From a bacterium 336/3 (GTDB lineage Bacteria > Bacteroidota > Bacteroidia > Cytophagales > Thermonemataceae), in assembly GCA_001281695.1 (NCBI GenBank), contig LJIE01000001.1, positions 1,254,586-1,318,585 of the forward strand: DNA of 64,000 nucleotides. Direction: 5' to 3'. Positions 8,943 to 18,358 of the stretch are shown here, piece after piece (position 1 is the stretch's first letter; every line of letters starts with the position of its first letter). Below the pieces are notes generated by a model. The model worked only from the letters and a program-made list of their open reading frames with translations. It searched no databases and was not told where the DNA came from. Position numbers and translations under genes: made by a program.

Positions 8943-10099
8943 GATTGATATTTTCTAATAACGAGGCTTGGATAGGAGGCACTTATTACATTCTCAACCT
9001 TATTCAGGCTCTTCGCACTTTACCAGAAGAAAAACTACCTCATTTGGTTATATTTTGTGACAAAGAAAGTGATGTAAAGATTATAAAAAACTTACAATAT
9101 CCCTATACTTCATTTGAAAAACTTTCTTTTCAATACAATATTTTTGAAAAAATAGTTAATAAATTAAGTCGTTTGGTTTTTGATAAAAATATTATTACCA
9201 AATGCCATCCAAAACATACTGTTAATATTGTCTTTCCTTTTGACTTTCAAGAATCTCTAGGAAACATTTCTTATAGAATTGCTTGGATTCCTGATTTTCA
9301 AGAATACTTTCTAGGTCATTTTTTTTCTAAAGAAGAGTTAGAGAAAAGAAAAAAGCATCATTTAAGAATTATTAAATATAATCTACCCATAATTTTTAGT
9401 AGTAAAGTAGCTCAAGCACATTTTAATACAATCTATTCTAAAGCTAAAAATCAGACTTTTATATTAAATTTTGCGGTCTCTCATCCAGAATATATAAACA
9501 TAAATTCAGGGGCACTTTTAGAGAAATTTGATATAACCAAACCATATTTTATAGCTCCTAATCAGTTTTGGATTCATAAGAATCATCAAGTTATTTTGAA
9601 TTCTATACTTCATATGAAAGAAAACCAGAAAATATTGCCCTTTCAAATTGTTTTTACTGGTAAAGAATATGATTTTAGGTATCCAGAATATACCCAAAAT
9701 TTGAAGAAATTTGTGCAAAATAATGGATTAGTAGAGGATGTTTTATTTTTAGGTTTCATTGATAGACTAGAACAGCTTAAATTGATGAAAAATGCTTTAG
9801 CTGTTGTTCAGCCCTCTTTGTTTGAAGGTTGGAGTACAGTGGTAGAAGATGCAAAAGCTATGAAACAAATATTGATTTTATCAGATATTGAAGTGCATAG
9901 AGAGCAAGCAAGGAATAATAAATATTTATTTTTTCCTCCCCAAAATGCATTGCAACTGTCTAAATGTATTGAAGATTTTTTAAATAATCATGTTACTGTC
10001 AACATTAGTGATAATTATCAAAAGAATATTGAAGATTTTGGATTGACATTTATAAATATTTTAAATTCAGTATTAAATAATGAAAATCCTTTATCCTAA
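8921..10099 (+). CDS. Glycosyltransferase family 4-like protein
   Basis: A 392-residue GT-B protein. An N-terminal GGTYYILNLIQAL segment is the acceptor-side glycine-rich loop. A C-terminal VQPSLFEGWSTVVEDAKAM stretch is the GT4 donor-binding motif with the conserved FEG and a following E. These enzymes retain the sugar anomer and act at the inner face of the cytoplasmic membrane. The gene overlaps both neighbours (22 bases upstream, 20 downstream), the densest packing in the cluster. Donor sugar unknown. Confidence 0.83.
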   Translation: MAQRIKIGLIFSNNEAWIGGTYYILNLIQALRTLPEEKLPHLVIFCDKESDVKIIKNLQYPYTSFEKLSFQYNIFEKIVNKLSRLVFDKNIITKCHPKHTVNIVFPFDFQESLGNISYRIAWIPDFQEYFLGHFFSKEELEKRKKHHLRIIKYNLPIIFSSKVAQAHFNTIYSKAKNQTFILNFAVSHPEYININSGALLEKFDITKPYFIAPNQFWIHKNHQVILNSILHMKENQKILPFQIVFTGKEYDFRYPEYTQNLKKFVQNNGLVEDVLFLGFIDRLEQLKLMKNALAVVQPSLFEGWSTVVEDAKAMKQILILSDIEVHREQARNNKYLFFPPQNALQLSKCIEDFLNNHVTVNISDNYQKNIEDFGLTFINILNSVLNNENPLS

Positions 10100-11084
10100 A
10101 CATATTGTTCAAAGAGCTTTACCAAAAAATTTGGAACAAAAAGACTTACAAGCTTTTGAAAAAGAGATTGTTCGTGAAATTGATGAATGTAAGGTATTGG
10201 AACTAAAAAATATGTATATTACACCACAAGGAGTTATTTGGGATAATAGTTGGAGAAATGTAAAAGAAGTGGATATTATTGAGGGTTTTGATTGGAGATA
10301 CAAACTTTCTTGTTTTTTTAAAAGTAAGAAAATCAAACTTCCTAATAATGAGAAGTATTTATTGGCTTTTGACGCTTGGTCTCATGGGTATTTTCACTGG
10401 TTTGCTGATACCATGACAAGAATAGGGGCTTTAGCAGACAGACTACATGAATATATATTGTTGCTTCCTAATAAACTAAATTCATTTCAAGAAAAGTCAT
10501 TGAGTATTTTTAATTTTAAAGCAATCTATCAAATACCATCTGATAGTTATATTTATGTGCAATATCTAATAGTGCCTACCTATACAGCCCTGACGGGGAA
10601 TTATAATGAGATAATTGTTCAAGAAATTAGAAGTTTATATCAAACAAAATATAACTTTACAAACCAACAACCAGCTCAAGAAAGAATCTATATTAGCAGA
10701 GGAAAGGCTAAAAGGAGATATGTATCCAATGAAGATAAATTAAAACCTATCTTGGAAAAATATCACTTCAAGGTGGTATATTTAGAAGATTATAGTTTTG
10801 AAGAACAAATAAAACTGATGCAATCAACAAAATACTTAATTTCAATTCATGGAGCAGCTCTTACAAATATGCTTTTTATGTCTGAAAAAAGTAAAGTAAT
10901 GGAGTTGAGAAAAGAAGGTGATAACTCGAATTTGTGCTATTTTTCATTGGCATCAACACTTAATATTGACTATTACTATCAATTCGGAACTGTAACCAAT
11001 CAGAAAATAGCAACTTATGATGCAGATATTGCTATAAATGCTCGTTTATTAGAACAAAATATCTGTTTTATGTTAGAACAATAA
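10080..11084 (+). CDS. Glycosyltransferase family 61-like protein (DUF563)
   Basis: A 334-residue protein. The WSHGYFHWFADTMTRI segment and the C-terminal YLISIHGAALTNMLFM stretch are the hallmark regions of the GT61/DUF563 family, with a YISRGKAKRR segment between them. Known family members are inverting transferases (xylosyl, arabinosyl or N-acetylglucosaminyl); bacterial ones commonly sit in polysaccharide clusters as here. The start overlaps the previous gene by 20 bases. Confidence 0.85.
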   Translation: MKILYPKHIVQRALPKNLEQKDLQAFEKEIVREIDECKVLELKNMYITPQGVIWDNSWRNVKEVDIIEGFDWRYKLSCFFKSKKIKLPNNEKYLLAFDAWSHGYFHWFADTMTRIGALADRLHEYILLLPNKLNSFQEKSLSIFNFKAIYQIPSDSYIYVQYLIVPTYTALTGNYNEIIVQEIRSLYQTKYNFTNQQPAQERIYISRGKAKRRYVSNEDKLKPILEKYHFKVVYLEDYSFEEQIKLMQSTKYLISIHGAALTNMLFMSEKSKVMELRKEGDNSNLCYFSLASTLNIDYYYQFGTVTNQKIATYDADIAINARLLEQNICFMLEQ

Positions 11085-11086
11085 AA

Positions 11087-11830
11087 ATGCTTATGCTACA
11101 AAAAATCAAAAATAACAAGAGAATATTCAATTTGATATGGGCAATTCGAGGACTTTGGGGCATGACTCCTGAAAAGAAAAATGAATTGTTTTTTAGAAAA
11201 AAAACAAAAAATATTATTCCTAATTACCTCAATCAATATAAAGAAACTCGGAAACTCAATATTGGAGCTCAAATTCATGTTCAGGAAGGATGGCTTAGTG
11301 TTGATATTTGGCCTGCTAAAGAAGGCATTGCTTATATGGATGCTACCAAGCCTTTTTCTTTAGAAAATGAAAGTTTTGACTACATTTTCTCTGAACACAT
11401 GATAGAACATATTCCTCTTCAAGATGGCTTCTTTATGCTCAAAGAATGTTATAGAATCCTTAAAACAGGAGGGAAAATAAGAGTAGCAACTCCTTGTATG
11501 GATTATTTGATAGAAAAAGTAGATAAACAAGATGAAACGACTCAAAAATACTTTCAAAAGCTTGTGAAACCTATTATGGCAACAGATATCAATATTAGTA
11601 TAGATAGGGCTTATTTTATTAATTATTTAACTTATAATTACAATCATAGATTTATTTATAGTAAGGCTTGTTTAACAGATTTACTGACAGATGCAGGTTT
11701 TAAGAATATAAAAGTCTACCAGCCAGAGCAAAGTGATGATGAAAATCTTAAAAATATGGAGATTCATCATCAATATGTTGGAGATGAGATTAATAATTTT
11801 GAAACAATTGTTGTAGAAGCTGAAAAATAA
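11087..11830 (+). CDS. Methyltransferase-domain protein
   Basis: A 247-residue class I SAM-dependent methyltransferase of the methyltransferase-11-like group. KLNIGAQIHVQEGWLSVDIWP is a variant of motif I, lacking the usual second and third glycines. FDYIFSEHMIEHIPLQDGFFMLKECYRILKTGG is the typical motif with EHxIEH and the later LKPGG-like turn. It starts 2 bases after the preceding gene. An alternative in-frame ATG two codons further on cannot be excluded. Many such proteins near glycosyltransferases modify sugar residues; the substrate is unknown. Confidence 0.8.
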   Translation: MLMLQKIKNNKRIFNLIWAIRGLWGMTPEKKNELFFRKKTKNIIPNYLNQYKETRKLNIGAQIHVQEGWLSVDIWPAKEGIAYMDATKPFSLENESFDYIFSEHMIEHIPLQDGFFMLKECYRILKTGGKIRVATPCMDYLIEKVDKQDETTQKYFQKLVKPIMATDINISIDRAYFINYLTYNYNHRFIYSKACLTDLLTDAGFKNIKVYQPEQSDDENLKNMEIHHQYVGDEINNFETIVVEAEK

Positions 11831-11832
11831 GT

Positions 11833-12846
11833 ATGTTACCAAAAATTACCATTATTACTCCCAGTTATAACCAAGGACATTTTTTAGAGCAAACCATAGA
11901 TTCTGTATTAAGCCAAAATTATCCTCATTTGGAATATATGGTGATAGATGGAGGAAGCGTGGACAATTCTGTTGAGATTATCAAAAAGTATGAAAAATAT
12001 TTAGCTTATTGGGTCAGTGAAAAAGATAAAGGACAAAGTGATGCCATAAACAAAGGCTTACAAAAAGCAACTGGAGATATTGTAAATTGGTTAAATTCAG
12101 ATGATTACTATGAAAAAAACACTTTAAATACTATTGGCAAATCTTTTCAAAACCCACAAGTCCATGTAGTGTGTGGGAAAAGCAGAATATTTTATGATGA
12201 GGGTAATCAGACCTCTCATTTTTCATCAGGAACAGATATTTACAAAAATAATTTAGCTAAAACGATTGGTTGGGCTCGTATAGACCAACCAGAAACATTT
12301 TTTAGAACTTCTGCTATTCAGAAAATGGGATTTGTAAATGATAAATTTCATTATGTAATGGATAAGGAGTGGTGGATTCGTTATTTGCTTTTATTTGGTT
12401 TAGAAAATATTTTACAAATAGAAGATATTTTGGTCAATTTCAGGCTTCATGGAGACTCAAAAACCGTTTCTCAACAAAAAGGCTTCCAAATAGAAACCAA
12501 TAGCTTGTTTTATGAATTGGCTGAGGTAAAAGGACTCCATAAACAAAAAGAATTTATAAAGAATCTTTCCGAAATCAAAGAAAAAATCAATCAAGATTTT
12601 TATAAATTAATAGATAAAAGTCTGATAGAAAAGGCTATTCATTACTATTTGCTTTACAAAGCAGATGAGTATTATTATTTTGGCAATAAAAATTCTGCTA
12701 AAAAGTGTTTAAAAGAAATAGAAGAAAGTTTATTAGATAATATAGATAAAAAACTATTAAAAGAATTAACTCAAAAAGTGAATATTCCTACCTTTTTGAT
12801 AAAAATTCTTCGTTTTCTGAAAAGCAAATTGCCACAAAGTACTTGA
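11833..12846 (+). CDS. Glycosyltransferase family 2 protein
   Basis: A 337-residue GT-A enzyme. The opening KITIITPSYNQGHFLEQTIDSVLSQ is the GT2 nucleotide-binding strand and helix, YMVIDGGSVDNS follows, and WLNSDDYY supplies the metal-binding DxD-like motif. A QPETFFRTSAIQKMG acceptor-side segment follows. The last about 100 residues are helical and lysine-rich. This is the last gene of the polysaccharide cluster; after it come an apparent promoter and panD, so the transcript probably ends here, although no clear terminator hairpin is seen. Confidence 0.88.
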   Translation: MLPKITIITPSYNQGHFLEQTIDSVLSQNYPHLEYMVIDGGSVDNSVEIIKKYEKYLAYWVSEKDKGQSDAINKGLQKATGDIVNWLNSDDYYEKNTLNTIGKSFQNPQVHVVCGKSRIFYDEGNQTSHFSSGTDIYKNNLAKTIGWARIDQPETFFRTSAIQKMGFVNDKFHYVMDKEWWIRYLLLFGLENILQIEDILVNFRLHGDSKTVSQQKGFQIETNSLFYELAEVKGLHKQKEFIKNLSEIKEKINQDFYKLIDKSLIEKAIHYYLLYKADEYYYFGNKNSAKKCLKEIEESLLDNIDKKLLKELTQKVNIPTFLIKILRFLKSKLPQST

Positions 12847-12849
12847 TGT

Positions 12850-12881
12850 GTTGTTTTTGAAAAATGTTTTTGATAGTTTTG
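12850..12881 (+). promoter_or_regulatory. Candidate panD promoter
   Basis: TAGTTTTG at 12874-12881 matches the Bacteroidota -7 consensus TAnnTTTG, with GTTG at 12850-12853 about 20 bases upstream as a -33 element. The predicted start of transcription lies shortly before the panD ATG at 12901. The second element is only a partial match. Confidence 0.4.
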
Positions 12882-12900
12882 CCTACCAATTGATAAAACC

Positions 12901-13248
12901 ATGTGGATTGAAATTTTTAAATCAAAAATACATCGAGTAAAAGTAACACAAGCCGAATTACATTATGTAGGAAGTATCACAATTGATGAAGCATTGATGG
13001 AGGCAGCGAATTTGATAGAAGGAGAGAAAGTACAGATTGTCAATGTAAACAATGGTGAACGACTAGAAACGTACGTGATTCGTGGTGAACGAAACTCAGG
13101 TGTAATTTGCTTGAATGGTCCTGCTGCAAGAAAAGTACAAGTAGGCGATGTCATTATCATTATTGCGTACGCTCTGATGGACTTTGAAGAAGGTAAAACA
13201 TTCAAACCTACGCTTGTTTTTCCAGACGAAAACAACAGATTACCTTAA
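12901..13248 (+). CDS. panD: Aspartate 1-decarboxylase
   Basis: A 115-residue protein of normal family length. PanD decarboxylates L-aspartate to beta-alanine for pantothenate and CoA synthesis. The self-cleavage site is visible as Gly24-Ser25 in HYVGSIT, which generates the pyruvoyl cofactor. Lys9 in the N-terminal SKIHRV, the conserved Tyr58-like position in [11 protein letters not shown], and the NGPAAR segment are also present. It stands alone between the polysaccharide cluster and purD, with its own candidate promoter upstream and a strong hairpin downstream. Confidence 0.97.
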   Translation: MWIEIFKSKIHRVKVTQAELHYVGSITIDEALMEAANLIEGEKVQIVNVNNGERLETYVIRGERNSGVICLNGPAARKVQVGDVIIIIAYALMDFEEGKTFKPTLVFPDENNRLP

Positions 13249-13251
13249 AAT

Positions 13252-13284
13252 CAAGAAGCAACCAAGTGATTTGGTTGCTTCTTG
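13252..13284 (+). terminator. Hairpin terminator after panD
   Basis: A perfect 14-bp stem (13252-13265 pairing with 13271-13284, five-base loop) begins a few bases after the panD stop. The base run after it is only weakly T-rich, so termination efficiency is uncertain. Confidence 0.65.
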
Positions 13285-13325
13285 TGCTATCAATCTAAAT
13301 GTATCATCTTTTATAATTATTTTTC

Positions 13326-14603
13326 ATGTATCGCATACTTTTATTGGGTTCGGGTGGACGTGAACACACATTGGCTTGGAAAATGGCTCAAAGTTCACTT
13401 TGTGAAAAACTTTGGGTAGCGACTGGTAACGCAGGAACAGCACAAGTAGCTGAGAATGTGAATATATCACCCTTAGATTTTCCTACAATAGCTTCATTTT
13501 GTATTGAAAATAAAGTCTCTTTGTTGGTGGTGGGTAACGAAGACCCTTTGGTTGCAGGTATTAGAGATTATTTTCAGGAAAATGAACAACTAAAAAATAT
13601 TGGCTTGATTGGTCCTGATAAACATGGAGCTATGCTTGAGGGAAGTAAGGACTTTGCTAAACTCTTTATGTTTGAAAATAATATCCCAACGGCTGCATAT
13701 CAGACATTTACATCTGATAATCTGGAACAAGCATTGCGATATGTTTTTAATCAGGCTTTGCCCATTGTTCTGAAAGCAGATGGTTTGGCAGCAGGGAAAG
13801 GGGTTGTGATTTGTCAGACTTATAAAGAGGCAGAAATAACCCTTAGAGAGATGCTTGTAGATAAAAAATTTGGAAATGCAAGCTCCAAAGTAGTTGTAGA
13901 GCAGTTTTTAGAAGGTATAGAGCTTTCGGTTTTTGTACTAACAGATGGTAAAAATTATAAAATTCTTCCTGAAGCCAAAGATTATAAACGTATTGGTGAA
14001 AAAGATACAGGACTAAATACAGGTGGAATGGGAGCTGTTTCGCCAGTGCCATTTGCGGATAGTCAATTCTTGAAAAAAGTAGAAGATAGAATTATCAAAC
14101 CTACCCTTGAGGGACTCCAAAAAAGAAATATTCATTATGTAGGGTTTATTTTCATAGGTTTGATGAAAGTAGGACAAGAACCTTATGTGATAGAATATAA
14201 TTGTAGAATGGGAGACCCTGAAACTGAGGTGGTTATTCCAAGAATAGAAAATGATTTGGTTGAACTTTTTGCATCTACTGCAGAAGGTCGTTTGAACGAA
14301 ATCACGCTCAAAATTAATCTACAAACAGCCACAACCATCATGCTTGTTTCAGGGGGGTATCCTGAAAAATACGAATCAGGGAAAGAAATGAAGAATTTGG
14401 CTGAAATCAAAAATGTACTTCCTTTTCATGCAGGCACACGAGAAGAGAACGGCAAAATTTTAACCAATGGAGGTAGAGTAATGGCTCTGACAGCTTTCGG
14501 AACAAGTATAGAAGATGCACTCCAAAAATCGAATTTGGCTGCCCAAACCATTGACTTTGAGGAGAAATATTATCGTAAAGATATTGGTTTGGATTTACTC
14601 TAA
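13326..14603 (+). CDS. purD: Phosphoribosylamine--glycine ligase (GAR synthetase)
   Basis: A 425-residue ATP-grasp enzyme joining phosphoribosylamine and glycine in purine synthesis. The N-terminal LLLGSGGREHTLAWK motif, the GPDKHGAMLEGSKDFAK segment, the ATP-binding VLKADGLAAGKGVVI loop, LNTGGMGAVSPVP and the metal-binding NCRMGDPETEVV near the C-terminus are all in the expected order. Length is normal. It is a single plus-strand gene whose stop lies 3 bases before the end of a convergent minus-strand gene. Confidence 0.98.
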   Translation: MYRILLLGSGGREHTLAWKMAQSSLCEKLWVATGNAGTAQVAENVNISPLDFPTIASFCIENKVSLLVVGNEDPLVAGIRDYFQENEQLKNIGLIGPDKHGAMLEGSKDFAKLFMFENNIPTAAYQTFTSDNLEQALRYVFNQALPIVLKADGLAAGKGVVICQTYKEAEITLREMLVDKKFGNASSKVVVEQFLEGIELSVFVLTDGKNYKILPEAKDYKRIGEKDTGLNTGGMGAVSPVPFADSQFLKKVEDRIIKPTLEGLQKRNIHYVGFIFIGLMKVGQEPYVIEYNCRMGDPETEVVIPRIENDLVELFASTAEGRLNEITLKINLQTATTIMLVSGGYPEKYESGKEMKNLAEIKNVLPFHAGTREENGKILTNGGRVMALTAFGTSIEDALQKSNLAAQTIDFEEKYYRKDIGLDLL

Positions 14604-14606
14604 AAC

Positions 14607-15692
14607 TTATCGAATAGCAGCATAACCTTTTAGTAGCCATCCTACCAGTAGGGTGGCTATTGTTTGTACGCCCAAAATTACAAATGATGGAGTTAAATAT
14701 TCCCAAAAACGAGCATCTTTTGAGTATGTTTTAAAATGAGCAAAAGACCACCAACAACGCCATTCTAAAGCACAGGGAGTACATTTATAACAGTATTTGG
14801 TATCATAATCAAAAAATATTTTTAAAGAAAAATATATAGGAATTAATACCAATAGTGTAGCGATGAAAACCCAATTATTACGCTGTTTAGCTTTTTCTAC
14901 ACTTTTAGAAGCTGTTATGAGGTCATCAGGAATGACACTATGCCGTAAAATCCAAATAGCGATAAGTGTTGCCATGCTTCCACTTATCCAAAAAAGATGT
15001 TCAAAGTTAATTTTTAAAAGCCATTTGTTTTTGATGGCATAAGGTGTGAGCCACTGGGCATTTGCCCAACTTGCTCCGTAATTGCAGAGTAAAAAAACTA
15101 CTCCAAAAAATAACAAACGAGCAAACCATTTGGCTTTGAGAGTTGGAGCAATAAACTCTTCATAAACATCTTTCAAAAATCCCCAGCCAATCTGTAAACT
15201 CTCTAATACTTTATACCAAACTTTATCTTTCCACGAAAATTTAGGAATATCTGAAAGTGAGTATCGTTTTCTACCCGATTTGCTATGTTCTGATTTAAAA
15301 AAAGCATTTTTAGCTCCTGATGTAATCCAAATATATTGAGCATATAAATGGTTATCATAAGAAAAGGCTTGTTCAATGGCTTCATCGAAGGTAGTTTCAC
15401 CCACACCAGCTTTTTTACATTCTATAATGATAAATGGGTTTTGCTTTAAATCGTCAGCAAAAATTAAAATATCTACTCTCTTATAGCTTGAACCCATTTT
15501 TACAGGGTGTTCAAAAACAATTCTTTTGGCTGGATAGCGATATGTATATAATACTTCCAAATATATCTGCATACGTACCTGTTCCTCTGGATTGAAGGGT
15601 AAAGATATATCCATAGGAGCATAGTAAACCGTATTTTGTGTTGTATTGATATGTATAATGCCTTCTGCCTGAGCTTTAGAAAGTAGATTCAT
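14607..15692 (-). CDS. HSDR_N-like nuclease domain fused to membrane segments
   Basis: A 361-residue protein of two halves. Residues about 38-130 resemble the type I restriction enzyme R-protein N-terminal (HSDR_N) fold: E46, then D74 in RVDILIFADD and E91/K93 in FIIIECKKAG form the D-(D/E)xK pattern of the PD-(D/E)xK nuclease superfamily. Residues about 192-354 carry around four hydrophobic segments (near 192-205, 233-249, 273-293, 334-353), with a loop holding four cysteines (301, 304, 307, 313). Nuclease-superfamily domains linked to membrane helices occur in some defence proteins. Activity here is inferred from motifs only, and the domain may equally be a nucleic-acid sensor. Confidence 0.72.
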   Translation of the reverse strand: MNLLSKAQAEGIIHINTTQNTVYYAPMDISLPFNPEEQVRMQIYLEVLYTYRYPAKRIVFEHPVKMGSSYKRVDILIFADDLKQNPFIIIECKKAGVGETTFDEAIEQAFSYDNHLYAQYIWITSGAKNAFFKSEHSKSGRKRYSLSDIPKFSWKDKVWYKVLESLQIGWGFLKDVYEEFIAPTLKAKWFARLLFFGVVFLLCNYGASWANAQWLTPYAIKNKWLLKINFEHLFWISGSMATLIAIWILRHSVIPDDLITASKSVEKAKQRNNWVFIATLLVLIPIYFSLKIFFDYDTKYCYKCTPCALEWRCWWSFAHFKTYSKDARFWEYLTPSFVILGVQTIATLLVGWLLKGYAAIR

Positions 15693-15730
15693 CTGTAAAA
15701 GCTATTTGTACTCAAACAAAATGTTTGTGA

Positions 15731-15793
15731 AAACCTATAAGGTTTGAGCTTGTTTATCAATTAATTCTGGAAAAAACAAAACCTTATAGGTTT
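15731..15793. repeat. Paired inverted 15-bp mini-palindromes (copy 1)
   Basis: AAACCTATAAGGTTT at 15731-15745 is followed 33 bases later by its exact reverse complement AAACCTTATAGGTTT at 15779-15793. Each unit is itself a 6-bp hairpin with a 3-base loop, and the two can also pair with each other. The same pair occurs in opposite order at 44262-44340. It lies between the 3' end of pgk and the start of the nuclease-domain gene. On the minus strand a unit is followed by a T-rich run, so it may terminate pgk transcription. Confidence 0.75.
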
Positions 15794-15848
15794 CAAAAGA
15801 TACATTATCTATGATAATAAAAAATATACCTTGAATGTAAAATAATAA

Positions 15849-17036
15849 TTATGACAAAGCTTTCACTCCAGGCAATTCTTTTCCTTCCATGTATTCGAGT
15901 AAAGCACCACCACCTGTTGAAACATAAGAAACTTTATCACCAAAACCAAGCTGATTTACAGCAGCGGCAGAATCTCCACCACCAATGAGTGAAAATCCAC
16001 CTTTTTCAGTAGCACTTACTACGGCTTTTGCAACGGCTGAAGTTCCTTGAGCAAAATTTGGCATTTCAAAAACGCCCATAGGACCGTTCCAAAGTATAGT
16101 TTTAGAACTTTCTATTACTTTTGAAAAACTTTCGGCAGCTTTTTTACCAATATCTAAACCCATCCAACCTGCAGGAATGTGTTTATTATCAGCTTCTTTT
16201 CTGTTGGCATCATTGTTAAAGGCATCTGCAATGATAGAATCTTCGGGCAATAGCAAATTTACACCTTTATTTTTAGCTTTTTCGATTAAACTTTTCGCCA
16301 AATCTAATTTATCTTCTTCTACAAGTGAGCTACCAATTTCACCACCCATCGCTTTGAAAAATGTATAACTCATCCCCCCTCCAATAATCAGATTATCAAC
16401 TTTATCTAAAAGTTTTTCAATGATTAAAATTTTATCAGAAATTTTAGCACCACCCATAATGGCTGTGAACGGTTTTTCAGCCTTTTCTAATACTTTTTGA
16501 GCATTATCCAATTCGGCTTGCATTACATAACCACATACACGAGTGTCAAAAAATTGAGCCATCACAGCTGTAGAAGCATGGGCTCTATGAGCTGTTCCAA
16601 AAGCATCATTTACATATACATCTCCCAAAGAAGAAAGTTTTTTAGCGAAATCTACATCTCCTTTTTCTTCTTCTGCATAAAATCTGAGATTCTCTAAAAG
16701 AAGAATCTCACCAGCTTTTAGATTCTTAGCCATGTTTACTGCCTCATCACTAATACAATCAGAAGCAAATAGAATATCTTGTCCTAAAAGTTTTTTAAGA
16801 GAGAGAATAACATGTTTTAAAGAATATTTTTCTTCATAGCCACCTTTGGGTCTTCCCAAATGTGACATTAAAATTAGGCTTCCTCCATCGCCTATAATTT
16901 TCTTAATACTACGAATATGAGCATTGAGGCGTGTAAAATCTGTAACTTCAAAAGTGTTTTTATCCAAAGGGACATTAAAATCTACTCTCATCAGAGCTTT
17001 TTTACCTGCGAAATTGTATTGGTCTAAAGTGAGCAT
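15849..17036 (-). CDS. pgk: Phosphoglycerate kinase
   Basis: A 395-residue two-domain glycolytic kinase of normal length, transferring phosphate from 1,3-bisphosphoglycerate to ADP. Visible family motifs: RVDFNVPLD at the N-terminus, [11 protein letters not shown], the [13 protein letters not shown] strand, [15 protein letters not shown], the [12 protein letters not shown] hinge region, the WNGPMGVFE nucleotide-binding loop and [13 protein letters not shown] near the C-terminus. It is followed on the same strand by an inverted-repeat element and preceded by a GlmU-like gene 43 bases upstream. Confidence 0.98.
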   Translation of the reverse strand: MLTLDQYNFAGKKALMRVDFNVPLDKNTFEVTDFTRLNAHIRSIKKIIGDGGSLILMSHLGRPKGGYEEKYSLKHVILSLKKLLGQDILFASDCISDEAVNMAKNLKAGEILLLENLRFYAEEEKGDVDFAKKLSSLGDVYVNDAFGTAHRAHASTAVMAQFFDTRVCGYVMQAELDNAQKVLEKAEKPFTAIMGGAKISDKILIIEKLLDKVDNLIIGGGMSYTFFKAMGGEIGSSLVEEDKLDLAKSLIEKAKNKGVNLLLPEDSIIADAFNNDANRKEADNKHIPAGWMGLDIGKKAAESFSKVIESSKTILWNGPMGVFEMPNFAQGTSAVAKAVVSATEKGGFSLIGGGDSAAAVNQLGFGDKVSYVSTGGGALLEYMEGKELPGVKALS

Positions 17037-17079
17037 AAAAATTGTGAATGATAAATTATGAGTGATAAATGATATTTTT

Positions 17080-18261
17080 TTATTTTAGTTTGAATCGTCT
17101 TTCAAAAACATTTAAAAGTATTTTTTTGTCTATTTCTGTAAGAGGAATATTTCTACGTTGCATCATGCGTTCGGCTGCTTCAAGAGCTTTGTCAAACTCA
17201 AATACCTCAAAATTATTTTGATTACTACCCCACATAAATGAAGGAATAAACTTGGGTGGAAAATCGCCACCAAAAATATTACTACTAATACCGACCACTG
17301 TACCTGTATTGAACATGGTATTGATACCTGATTTGGAGTAGTCACCCATTGTAAGTCCACAAAACTGTTTATCTGTGTTAATAAAATCTTCTTGTGTGTA
17401 GTTCCAAATTTTTACTTTACTATAATTATTTTTGAGATTAGATGTATTTGTATCAGCACCTAAATTACACCATTCTGCAAGTACAGAATTACCTAAGAAG
17501 CCATCATGGGCTTTGTTAGAATATCCAAAAATCACAGAGTTGCTAATTTCTCCACCCACTTTGCTATATGGACCAATGGTTGTATCGCTTCTCATTTTAC
17601 CTCCAATATTGACAACTGCTCCCTCACAAAGAGCAAAATTTCCTTGTATTACACTCATTTCTTGTATTTGAGCATTTTTTCCAATGTAAATTACTCCTTT
17701 TTCTGCATTGAGTACACATGCTTTCAAGTCTGCACCTTCTTCTATAAATATATTTTCGGGTTTATAAACAATTGTATGTGGGTCTGTAATAGGTTGACTT
17801 TGTCTATTTTTGGTAATAATTTTAAAATCTTCTTGAATTTGCTCACCATTATAACCAAAAATATCAAAAGAATAAGAAATTTTGGCAAATGGTTCTTCAT
17901 AAACAAATTGCTCTAGATGTTCTGTTTTTCTATCAGCCCCTATCTTGTAGGCAATTATTTCATTTTTCTGACTAATTAACATTTGCTTTTCTTCAAGAGC
18001 CAAAATGGTTTCGCAAAGTTTATAATTGGGACAAATTGAACCGTTGATATAAAACGTTGATTCTTTGTCATCAATGTTAGTTAGATATTTTTCAGATAAA
18101 TAAGGTTCTGTTTGGAAGCTACATGCTTGTTGCAGGTGCTTTTCCCATTTTTCCTTGATAGTTAGGATGCCCACACGCATCAATGATAGAGGTCGTAAAA
18201 AACTAAGAGGTAATAAGTTTTTACGATCTGTTGGATTATCGAATAAGACAAAGTTTGCCAT
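17080..18261 (-). CDS. GlmU family sugar-nucleotidyltransferase-like protein
   Basis: A 393-residue protein of the Bacteroidota GlmU-like family usually annotated putative sugar nucleotidyl transferase. The N-terminus [30 protein letters not shown] is the family hallmark. It differs from the classic GxGTRM pyrophosphorylase loop, so nucleotidyl transfer is not certain. The C-terminal half has irregular left-handed beta-helix repeats ([60 protein letters not shown]) with the GADT/NxKNNY segment typical of the family. It may make or modify a nucleotide sugar for envelope synthesis. Upstream lies the divergent small gene at 18359. Confidence 0.82.
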   Translation of the reverse strand: MANFVLFDNPTDRKNLLPLSFLRPLSLMRVGILTIKEKWEKHLQQACSFQTEPYLSEKYLTNIDDKESTFYINGSICPNYKLCETILALEEKQMLISQKNEIIAYKIGADRKTEHLEQFVYEEPFAKISYSFDIFGYNGEQIQEDFKIITKNRQSQPITDPHTIVYKPENIFIEEGADLKACVLNAEKGVIYIGKNAQIQEMSVIQGNFALCEGAVVNIGGKMRSDTTIGPYSKVGGEISNSVIFGYSNKAHDGFLGNSVLAEWCNLGADTNTSNLKNNYSKVKIWNYTQEDFINTDKQFCGLTMGDYSKSGINTMFNTGTVVGISSNIFGGDFPPKFIPSFMWGSNQNNFEVFEFDKALEAAERMMQRRNIPLTEIDKKILLNVFERRFKLK

Positions 18262-18358
18262 GAATTGTAAATATTTTATACAAAAATTTGAGAAAAATAT
18301 TTATTTTACTATTTTTAGTACGGAAATTATTTCTTTTAATCTTAAAACCCTCAGAATT

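Noticed and set aside
1-12846. Flippase/polymerase genes (Wzx, Wzy) in the polysaccharide cluster
   Set aside because: No multi-pass membrane protein is encoded in this stretch; the cluster may continue outside the window.
14634-14659. 11-bp hairpin just past purD
   Set aside because: It lies within the convergent gene's coding end and the T-run is weak; possible terminator for purD but not asserted.
18155-18358. N-terminal extension of the small EF-hand-like protein
   Set aside because: The extension runs antisense to the GlmU-like gene and is compositionally unlike the rest; the ATG at 18359 is well placed.
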